A model generated the notes under the pieces. That model made no database searches, was not told the origin of the DNA, and saw only the letters and a program-made list of their open reading frames with translations. DNA of 5,769 nucleotides from DASSKO01 sp035690425 (GTDB lineage Bacteria > Actinomycetota > Actinomycetes > Propionibacteriales > Nocardioidaceae): assembly GCA_035690425.1 (NCBI GenBank), contig DASSKO010000130.1, positions 1-5,769 on the forward strand, in the 5' to 3' direction. A program made the position numbers and the translations under genes. Positions 1 to 4,684 of the stretch are shown here, piece by piece (position 1 is the stretch's first letter; every line of letters starts with the position of its first letter).

Positions 1-822
1 GGCCGGGGGCTTGCGGTAGTAGCGGAAGATGTCGGCCTGCCGGGACTCGAACGCCTGTTGCGCGGCCGAGTTCTCCATCGGGTCCCAAGGGTTCGTCAAC
101 TCGACCGTGCGACCCTGCATCGCCGCGATGCCACGCCGCATGGTCTGCCAGGTGTCGAGCACCTTATTCGACGCCGTGTATAGCCCAGACTCGTCGCCCA
201 GGCCGCCCGTGAGCGGTTGACCGAGCTTCGACCGCGCGGCCGACGACAAGGGCACGATCTTGCCCCGATTCGGCAGACGGATGAAGCCCTCTCGCACATG
301 CACGAACTCAGCCAGCGGGCCAGAGTGGATCATCGTCTGCAACGGCTCGTAGACATTGTTCGTCTGCGACTCCGCGTAAGCGAGCAGACCTAGCAGAGAC
401 TTCCTGCGCGGAGCACCCATCGCCTCGCCCGGCTGGTACTCGTACTCCCAGCCGCAGCCGCAGCCGTGATCGGCGCAGCGGTAGACCTCGCCGCCCTGCG
501 CCCAGCCAGCGAACAAGCACGGCCCGACGCCCTCGAACAGCAGCATCCCCGAGCCCCACGGCGACTTCCCGCACTTCTGCGGCCCGACCACGACCGAGCG
601 GCGGTAGACGAACGGAGCGAGCAAGCGCCGCGAGTCGACGACCGCCTTGACGCGAATCCGGTAGTGGTTCGCCGTGCAGTAGAGCTGCCAGCCGTTGAAA
701 ACCAGCGGCTCGCCCTCGTAGACGCCACCCGGGACCCGGCAATGCTGCTCGATCCAGTCCGTAGCCAGGAAGCCCAGGGTGTGCAGCGGGTCGAAGTCGA
801 GGGCAAGGTCGTCAGTTGCCAC
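1..822 (-). CDS. terL: Terminase large subunit, N-terminal part (runs off the window)
   Basis: This is the ATPase motor and nuclease of phage DNA packaging. Only the first 274 residues (the ATPase part) are in the window; the nuclease domain is missing. Visible features: Walker A GPQKCGKS at residues 80-87; a Cys-rich patch CADHGCGCGW at 116-125, which I recall from actinophage TerL relatives; a probable Walker B acidic pair D210-E211 in GLGDES; and a Thr-Asn coupling-type motif near 243-244 (ELTNPWDP). The start is the GTG at 822: the same frame has a TGA at 840-838 and no other good start before the conserved LDFDPLHTLGF region. The ribosome site is weak (AGG three bases before GTG), and the gene overlaps the end of terS by 11 nt, so translation is probably coupled to terS. 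The frame is intact throughout. I am sure of the family; the exact start is less certain. Confidence 0.93.
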   Translation of the reverse strand, partial: MATDDLALDFDPLHTLGFLATDWIEQHCRVPGGVYEGEPLVFNGWQLYCTANHYRIRVKAVVDSRRLLAPFVYRRSVVVGPQKCGKSPWGSGMLLFEGVGPCLFAGWAQGGEVYRCADHGCGCGWEYEYQPGEAMGAPRRKSLLGLLAYAESQTNNVYEPLQTMIHSGPLAEFVHVREGFIRLPNRGKIVPLSSAARSKLGQPLTGGLGDESGLYTASNKVLDTWQTMRRGIAAMQGRTVELTNPWDPMENSAAQQAFESRQADIFRYYRKPPA

Positions 823-1357
823 TGCCCTGCACGACCGTCATCCGGTCACGCGACGACTTCTTCTTGGCCTGCGCCGGCCCCTGAGTGGCCCGCTTCTCGC
901 CAACCACATCTTGCGCAACCGCCCAACCGTTCGCGCGAAGCCCAGCCGGAGTCATGCCGATGTCATCGGCGAAGCGGTGCAACGAGCCCTTGTCGGCAGC
1001 CGTCGCATCCGAGCCTTCGCAGATGACGAAGGTCCGGCAGTACAGCGCGATTGCGTGCAGCCGCCACGATTCCGAAGGCATCGCCCAGGCGCACGCCTGC
1101 GGGGTCCGCCAGAGCCATTCCCACAACTCAAGTTCGCGCTTGGCAACGGCGTCAGTCGCATCGGTGTCGACCACTTGAAAGCGCCGCTTGTCCTCGTGCT
1201 CCCAGCGGTACACGGTTCGGCGGGGTAGCGGAAAGTCTGGCGCGGAACCGCTGCGACCCTCCGCTGGCAGCGCGGTCACCTTGATGCCTCGCGCATCGGA
1301 GCGTGCAGAGTTCGGGTCAGGCGGTGGGCCAGACCGGGCGTGTCCACCCTTGGGCAT
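812..1357 (-). CDS. terS: Terminase small subunit
   Basis: A 181-residue protein that, with TerL, would recognise the packaging site on the phage concatemer. The N-terminus MPKGGHARSGPPPDPNS is the signature opening of actinophage small terminases. The helical core at 74-150 has the family pattern RELELWEWLWRTPQACAW, then a conserved tyrosine region, then IGMTPAGLRANGW. The C-terminus is basic (AKKKSSRDR). The ATG at 1357 has a good ribosome site, GAAGGAG, about 7 nt upstream. The stretch at about 48-70 (YRWEHEDKRRFQVVDTD), between the proline-rich linker and the helical core, seems longer than in the relatives I remember; this is from memory, not an alignment. The gene lies directly before terL and after the 174-nt gap that follows the HNH gene. 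Confidence 0.85.
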   Translation of the reverse strand: MPKGGHARSGPPPDPNSARSDARGIKVTALPAEGRSGSAPDFPLPRRTVYRWEHEDKRRFQVVDTDATDAVAKRELELWEWLWRTPQACAWAMPSESWRLHAIALYCRTFVICEGSDATAADKGSLHRFADDIGMTPAGLRANGWAVAQDVVGEKRATQGPAQAKKKSSRDRMTVVQGSGN

Positions 1358-1394
1358 GATCGACTCCTTCGGCGGCCTCGCGCCGCGTCGGGTT

Positions 1395-1417
1395 CCGTGC
1401 AGCCTCGCGCTGCACGG
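1395..1417. repeat. Perfect 9-bp inverted repeat, 5-nt loop
   Basis: The arms CCGTGCAGC (1395-1403) and GCTGCACGG (1409-1417) are perfectly complementary around the loop CTCGC. On the transcribed (minus) strand no T-run follows, so it does not look like a standard intrinsic terminator. It lies about 40 nt upstream of the terS start. It could be a terminase or regulator binding site, or an mRNA hairpin controlling the packaging genes. The structure is certain; the role is not known. Confidence 0.7.
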
Positions 1418-1432
1418 TTGAAAAGCGTTGGG

Positions 1433-1454
1433 GCGGAGAGCTTTGACCCTCCGC
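1433..1454. repeat. 6-bp inverted repeat, 10-nt loop
   Basis: GCGGAG (1433-1438) pairs with CTCCGC (1449-1454) around a 10-nt loop. It sits beside the stronger hairpin in the same gap. Short GC arms are easily found by chance in DNA of this composition, so it is listed only as part of the structured gap. Confidence 0.35.
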
Positions 1455-1531
1455 GCTTTCTTCGCGCCTCTCCCGCGGTCGGGCGCTCAGGCGGTCTTGG
1501 GGTCACCCCCCACCCGCGAGGGTCAGTCAGG

Positions 1532-1897
1532 CTATGCGCCTCGTGAGATACCACGGTCGCGGTTACCTCGCGTCGCACCCTCGGCAGCGTTGCCACCAGC
1601 GGGGCAGTCGCGGTAGTCGGCGTGCACGATGCCGCGGTAGCCGGCGCGGTCCTCAGTGTGGTCGAGAACCAGGCTCTCGTGGGGCCACATGCGGTTGCCG
1701 CAGTACCGGCACGGATGGCCGTACGCCTCGGGCAGCAGAGCGGCGCGCGTCCGCTGATGCTCGGCCCCGTACCCGCGATCGGTGCTCGTCCCTCGAGCCT
1801 TGTCCTTCGCGCGTCGGTGCTCGTCGCAGCGCCCGTCTCGGACGCCTTGGTCAACCAGCCTCGGGCAGCGTGGCTCGGCACAGACGCGCTTCGTCAT
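1532..1897 (-). CDS. HNH endonuclease (packaging-associated)
   Basis: A 121-residue HNH nuclease. Zinc ligands are visible in two places: C6, C11, C24 and H27 at the N-terminus, and the HNH-associated CRYC at 63-66. The catalytic motif begins at LDH (78-80), continues through GYRGIVHADY (86-95), and the motif's asparagine is probably N103 in CPAGGN. The basic stretch RGTSTDRGYGAEHQRTR (35-51) is typical of the lead-in to this domain. The ATG at 1897 is chosen for its GAGGAG site 4 nt upstream; an in-frame GTG at 1909 has no comparable site. In HK97-like phages HNH proteins encoded next to the terminase genes help terminase cut DNA at cos. The same role is inferred here from position. A free-standing homing nuclease is the alternative. 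Confidence 0.88.
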   Translation of the reverse strand: MTKRVCAEPRCPRLVDQGVRDGRCDEHRRAKDKARGTSTDRGYGAEHQRTRAALLPEAYGHPCRYCGNRMWPHESLVLDHTEDRAGYRGIVHADYRDCPAGGNAAEGATRGNRDRGISRGA

Positions 1898-1979
1898 GCC
1901 GCTCCTCACACGTCCTCGCCAGCGACGGCACGACCCACCACCGCCCGCAACCCTGGCAGCGCCACGTCTCGTCGCTCAC
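1851..1979 (-). CDS. Small CxxC protein, possible zinc ribbon (42 aa)
   Basis: A 42-residue ORF beginning at GTG 1979, whose GTGA overlaps the stop of the 80-aa gene. It has CQGC at residues 8-11 followed by C24 and C34, a pattern that could bind one zinc, and an aromatic patch RWW at 13-15. Its last 47 nt overlap the start of the HNH gene in another frame and include that gene's ribosome site. I do not recognise a specific family. Support for it being a gene is the coupled start, the CxxC motif and the neighbouring genes of similar size; the long overlap argues against. No function is proposed beyond possible zinc or nucleic-acid binding. Confidence 0.5.
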   Translation of the reverse strand: MSDETWRCQGCGRWWVVPSLARTCEERHDEARLCRATLPEAG

Positions 1980-1983
1980 TCGC
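1969..1983. repeat. 15-bp direct repeat, copy 1 (gene junction)
   Basis: TCGTCGCTCACTCGC is identical to the copy at 2208-2222. On the coding strand it carries GAG TGA of one gene and GTG AGC GAC of the next, here joining the 80-aa gene to the 42-aa gene. The copies are 239 bp apart and flank the 80-aa gene precisely. Confidence 0.85.
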
Positions 1984-2218
1984 TGATCGTGTCGAGGTAG
2001 CGCTGCTGCTCGTAGTCGGCCACGCCTTGCGCCCACCGAATCAGGCCCATCGTCGTGCTCATCGTCTGGTCCTCGGCGGTGTGGTGGAGCCATGATTGCT
2101 CGCCGTCAGAGTCGATGAAGTCGGCGATAAAGTGCCAGGAGGTGACGAAGCCGCCGCCGTTCTCGGCCAAGTACTCCTCGATGGCCGACTGGACACGGGC
2201 TTGCAGGTCGTCGCTCAC
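1976..2218 (-). CDS. Hypothetical 80-aa phage protein
   Basis: An acidic 80-residue protein. It has a predicted N-terminal helix (DLQARVQSAIEEYLAE, 4-19), then GGGFVTSWHFIADFIDSDGEQSW (21-43), then a second helical part (TMGLIRWAQGVADYEQQRYLD, 56-76). The GFVTSW...DSDGEQ..L pattern resembles small conserved actinophage proteins of the DUF7213 type that I remember, but I could not test this. There is no signal peptide or membrane segment. The GTG start at 2218 overlaps the stop of the 45-aa gene (GTGA), and its own stop overlaps the next GTG, so the three small genes look translationally coupled. Function is unknown; in related phages such proteins sit among small accessory genes near the HNH and terminase genes. 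Confidence 0.75.
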   Translation of the reverse strand: MSDDLQARVQSAIEEYLAENGGGFVTSWHFIADFIDSDGEQSWLHHTAEDQTMSTTMGLIRWAQGVADYEQQRYLDTISE

Positions 2219-2222
2219 TCGC
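2208..2222. repeat. 15-bp direct repeat, copy 2 (gene junction)
   Basis: The second copy of TCGTCGCTCACTCGC, at the junction of the 45-aa and 80-aa genes. The stop-start overlap is placed identically in both copies, so recombination between them would remove the 80-aa gene and leave a correct junction. Confidence 0.85.
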
Positions 2223-2352
2223 CGCCCGCCTCAGCCTTCGCTTCGATCAGGTCGCACACACCGCAGATCAGCGCCCCGACATGCCGCCGCTTGCCCTCAC
2301 CGCACCAGCGGCAGGTCACCGCGCCCGGGTCACCGAATGCATCGCCGTTCAT
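2215..2352 (-). CDS. Small zinc-ribbon protein (45 aa)
   Basis: A 45-residue protein beginning MNGDAFGDPG. It has two CxxC pairs, CRWC (residues 14-17) and CGVC (30-33), separated by a basic loop GEGKRRH; this is the arrangement of a single zinc ribbon. The tail is acidic and alanine-rich (EAKAEAGGE). The ATG at 2352 has a clear GGGAGG ribosome site 4 nt upstream, and the stop overlaps the GTG of the next gene. It is the first gene after the 81-nt gap, so it may lead a new transcript. Small zinc ribbons are common in actinophage genomes and usually uncharacterised; DNA or protein binding is a guess from the fold. The reading frame and motif are clear. Confidence 0.72.
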   Translation of the reverse strand: MNGDAFGDPGAVTCRWCGEGKRRHVGALICGVCDLIEAKAEAGGE

Positions 2353-2422
2353 GGCGCCTCCCGGACGTGACGAAGGCGGCCTCGCCAGCCTGTTTCAGGG
2401 ATGGGAGTACCGCCTGCGCCAG

Positions 2423-2450
2423 ACGATAGCAGATCACGACGCCACGTCAA
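2423..2450 (-). promoter_or_regulatory. Possible sigma-70-type promoter
   Basis: On the minus strand TTGACG (2450-2445, five of six matches to TTGACA) is followed after 16 nt by TATCGT (2428-2423, four of six matches to TATAAT). Transcription would start near 2416 and give a leader of about 60 nt before the 45-aa gene. The -35 box lies within the last codons of the upstream helix-turn-helix gene. The downstream 81-nt gap (2353-2433) holds no gene or obvious hairpin. The match is plausible but could be chance. Confidence 0.35.
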
Positions 2451-3414
2451 CGAAGGCCGCATACAACAGGCCGCGCACCTCGCCGTAGCGGAACCTCGGA
2501 GAGCCATCCTCGGCGCGTCCTGCCGCAGCGAGTCGCCCCCTGGAGTGCCAGAGGTTGACCCGGACGCGGACCTTCTGTCGGTCGGCCTTCAAGCCCAGGT
2601 ACGTCGAGAGCCGGGCGATCTCGGCTGCGGTGAGCAGTTGACTGTCGAGCTCGGACTCCAAGCCTCGCCGCGACAGGCTGGTGTCGTACTCGGTGCGGCA
2701 GTCGTCCTGGTCGCAGCGGCCCGTCTCGTCGCCCTCCTTGGCGTAGACGCTGCCCGCGCACAGTGGGACGGTGCAGGCGCCGAGGTAGACCTTGTTCGCG
2801 GGGCGGTCCACGAGCCGCCGCAGCCGCTTCTCAAGGTCCAGCATCTCGTCGAGCATGTCGGGCGCCCACTGCTCGGTGACGATGGCCCGCAGCACCCGCG
2901 ACAGGTAGTTGCACATCGAAGCGATGGTGTCGGCGGGGTGGCGTCTGCGCTGGATCTGGTGGCAGGTCGAGTGCAGGCAGAGGGCCTGAGCGCCGTTCTC
3001 CCGGCCTTTCCGCGCCCCGGTGGACTGGATGCCCGGCTTTGGGTTGTTCGTCGCTCCTGGCCCGGTTTGCGGGCTTGTGGTGCGACTCTCGCCGCACATC
3101 GGCCCGTGCACCTCCGGCCACTCCTCCAGCGCCACGCGGGTCCAGGCGACGACGGTGGAGCGGGTCGCGTACTCCACCTCGGAGCCCGATCCGGTGTCGT
3201 CGGTGAAGCGCATGTCCACCGGGAGCGGCTGGGTCTTGCCGACGCTGCCCTTGCCAGCCGTGGCGCCGTAGCGGGTCTGCCGGGTGCGGATCGTGTCGAG
3301 GTCGGCGAAGTACGCCGGGATGTTCGCCAGCGCCACGTCGAGCGTATGCGCGCAGCGGCCACACAGCCACGCCGACTCGACGGGCCGGCCGCACTGGCAG
3401 GTCTGGCCACTCAC
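2434..3414 (-). CDS. Zinc-finger and helix-turn-helix DNA-binding protein
   Basis: A 326-residue protein of a type common in actinophages and actinobacteria. The N-terminal zinc motif is CQC...CGRC (C6, C8, C18, C21). It is followed by a region DVALANIPAYFADLDTIRTRQTRYG and PLPVDMRF, which is typical of the family. A second zinc motif has C214, C219, C234 and C239 (CTVPLC, CDQDDC). The C-terminal winged-helix-like part (about 261-318) opens with LTAAEIARLSTYLGL and ends with RFRYGEVRGLL. Between them, residues about 109-145 form a Gly/Pro/Asn-rich stretch that looks inserted or disordered, between C107 and C146/C151. The GTG start at 3414 is fixed by a strong GAGGAGGA site 6 nt upstream. Such proteins are usually annotated as HTH DNA-binding proteins; a transcriptional or replication-accessory role is inferred from the fold and location. 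Confidence 0.8.
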   Translation of the reverse strand: MSGQTCQCGRPVESAWLCGRCAHTLDVALANIPAYFADLDTIRTRQTRYGATAGKGSVGKTQPLPVDMRFTDDTGSGSEVEYATRSTVVAWTRVALEEWPEVHGPMCGESRTTSPQTGPGATNNPKPGIQSTGARKGRENGAQALCLHSTCHQIQRRRHPADTIASMCNYLSRVLRAIVTEQWAPDMLDEMLDLEKRLRRLVDRPANKVYLGACTVPLCAGSVYAKEGDETGRCDQDDCRTEYDTSLSRRGLESELDSQLLTAAEIARLSTYLGLKADRQKVRVRVNLWHSRGRLAAAGRAEDGSPRFRYGEVRGLLYAAFVDVAS

Positions 3415-3464
3415 TGCTCGTCCTCCTCGGTTGCGGGGTTGCGGCGCGGGTCGTGGTCGGTCAC
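3411..3464 (-). CDS. 17-codon micro-ORF bridging two genes
   Basis: This ORF starts with GTG at 3464, overlapping the helicase TGA, and stops with TGA at 3411-3413, overlapping the GTG of the next gene. It encodes MTDHDPRRNPATEEDEQ, a charged peptide with no motif. It exactly bridges the 46-nt gap. It may be chance, or it may keep ribosomes moving between the two genes. It contains a tandem CCGCAACC duplication and the strong downstream ribosome site. No function is assigned. Confidence 0.25.
   Translation of the reverse strand: MTDHDPRRNPATEEDEQ
3421..3428 (-). promoter_or_regulatory. Strong ribosome binding site for the zinc-HTH gene
   Basis: GAGGAGGA lies 6 nt before the GTG at 3414 and is the best Shine-Dalgarno match in the window. 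It decides the start of the zinc-finger/HTH gene and suggests that gene is translated well despite its GTG codon. Confidence 0.75.
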
Positions 3465-4684
3465 GCGGTCTCCATCCAGGTCATGCCCTCCGAGCGCTTC
3501 ATCCGCGACGGCCAAGCTCGCTCGTCACGCGCGCCGCGCCACGGGATCAGGTCGCAGTAGAACTCGCTGGCGGCATCCACGCGGCGCATGCCGTAGCCGA
3601 ACTCGGGCCAGCCGAGCAGTGCAGCCGATCCGCGCGGGGCCATGTTCCGGCCGCCGCCGCCCTCGGTTAGCGACTTCCCGGCGTGCGCCTCGATCAGCAG
3701 CGCGATGCCGCGGTCCTTGATCGTGTCGAGTGCGGCCAGCAGCGGCGCCGCCTCGTCATCGCCGTTCACTGCGTGTGGTACCAGCCGGTACAGCGGGCCG
3801 ATCACCAGCACGTCGGGCTGCATCGCGTCACACAGCGAATGAATCCTCGCCAGGTCGCGGTCGCGGGTGATGTCGATCCGGCCGGTGTTCCGCACGAGAG
3901 TCCGTGGGCCGGGATTCTCGCCGTGGATGCAGGCGAACGAGTGCAGCACGCGGGCCTTGCGGACGAACTGGCGTCGGCTGTTCTCGGCGTCGTAGATCAG
4001 CGCCCGAATCGGCTCGATTCGTCGCGCCGGCATGAACGGATGCACCCCCGCGGCAGCAAGGATCGCGATCTGGCGCAGCAGGCTCGACTTGCCGAGACCT
4101 TCCTCGCCGGTCACCATCAGCCGGTCACCGCGCTCCAGCAGGCCGGGGATGATCCAGTCGTAGGGCTCCTCGGGCAGATCCAGCAGCTCATCGAGCATCA
4201 GCGCGTCTGTGTCCTCGGCGGCGACTCCGGCGTCACGGATGGCCGAGAATCGGGTGGCGACACTGGCGGCGTAACCGTCGGCGTTCGTGTCCGGCCTGAG
4301 CGCCTGCTGCATCACCCGCCGCGCCTCGCTGTGGAGACGGCGCTTGACGGCCCACCCGCGCACGATCGCCGCGTAGTCGGCTATCCCGTCTGGGTGCGCG
4401 ACCGTGTTCGTCATCAGGTCGGGCACGAGGTGGAACGCGAGCGAGCCGACTTCGAGCAGCGCCGCGACGGTGGCAGCGTCTACGCGCTTGCCGTGGCGGT
4501 CGAGGCGGGCCATCGCGTCCCAGACGGCCTCGTGCTGCGGGTAGTAGAAGTCGGCTGCCGTGAGTGCCTTGCGTGCCTCCTGGCGGGCGATCTTCGACTC
4601 CAGGCACGCGGCGAGGACAGCGAGCTCGGTCTGCCGGTCCGCTGGCGTTTCCGTGGGTAGATCTTCGACGACGTGCAGGCTCAT
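3461..4684 (-). CDS. RepA/DnaB-like replicative helicase (RecA-fold ATPase)
   Basis: A 407-residue protein. Residues about 14-115 resemble the DnaB N-terminal helical domain (ADRQTELAVLAACLES, then ADFYYPQHEAVWDAM and VDAATVAALLE). Residues about 170-400 form a RecA-fold ATPase of the AAA_25/RSF1010 RepA type. Walker A is GEEGLGKS (193-200); the Walker B strand is DVLVIGPLYRL (291-301); a further strand LLIEAHAGK is at 329-337; and RGSAALLGW (351-359) is a typical later motif. The usual Walker B aspartate position holds G296. It would unwind DNA at the phage origin. The ATG at 4684 overlaps the initiator stop (ATGA), so the two are co-translated; in-frame extension upstream to 4849 lies wholly within the initiator gene and is rejected. 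No primase is seen in the window, so priming may come from the host or from another phage gene. Confidence 0.88.
   Translation of the reverse strand: MSLHVVEDLPTETPADRQTELAVLAACLESKIARQEARKALTAADFYYPQHEAVWDAMARLDRHGKRVDAATVAALLEVGSLAFHLVPDLMTNTVAHPDGIADYAAIVRGWAVKRRLHSEARRVMQQALRPDTNADGYAASVATRFSAIRDAGVAAEDTDALMLDELLDLPEEPYDWIIPGLLERGDRLMVTGEEGLGKSSLLRQIAILAAAGVHPFMPARRIEPIRALIYDAENSRRQFVRKARVLHSFACIHGENPGPRTLVRNTGRIDITRDRDLARIHSLCDAMQPDVLVIGPLYRLVPHAVNGDDEAAPLLAALDTIKDRGIALLIEAHAGKSLTEGGGGRNMAPRGSAALLGWPEFGYGMRRVDAASEFYCDLIPWRGARDERAWPSRMKRSEGMTWMETA

Larger units (their letters stand above)
1358..1531. other. Noncoding gap between HNH and terS; candidate cos/packaging site
   Basis: This is the only gap over 100 nt in the window, and I see no convincing gene in it. 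It contains a perfect 9-bp inverted repeat (1395-1417), a 6-bp inverted repeat with a 10-nt loop (1433-1454), an 11-nt near-palindrome GGGGTCACCCC (1499-1509), and three copies of GGGTCA or its complement (1444-1449, 1500-1505, 1520-1525). The terS ribosome site lies at its low end. In HK97-type phages an HNH gene and terS flank the cos site, so by position this is the likely cos or terminase-binding region. The actual cut sites cannot be identified from sequence alone. Confidence 0.45.

Noticed and set aside
390..806. 138-codon minus-strand frame over the terminase large subunit
   Set aside because: Ser/Arg/Ala-rich shadow frame; the frame from 822 carries the Walker A and the family motifs without interruption.
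1395..1417. Intrinsic terminator after the HNH gene
   Set aside because: The stem is strong, but no T-run follows on the transcribed strand; it is better kept as an inverted repeat of unknown role.
1276..1881. 201-codon minus-strand frame crossing HNH, the gap and the start of terS
   Set aside because: It overlaps two recognised genes in another frame, its Ala/Thr/Arg-rich product lacks motifs, and it has no ribosome site.
2401..3720. 439-codon open frame on the plus strand
   Set aside because: It runs antisense to the zinc-HTH gene and part of the helicase gene, both with clear motifs and ribosome sites. The product is low-complexity Ala/Arg/Gly/Val with no motif, as expected for antisense frames in high-GC DNA.
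3683..4660. 325-codon open frame on the plus strand
   Set aside because: It is antisense to the helicase gene, has no recognisable domain, and has Val/Gly/Arg-rich composition typical of a shadow frame.
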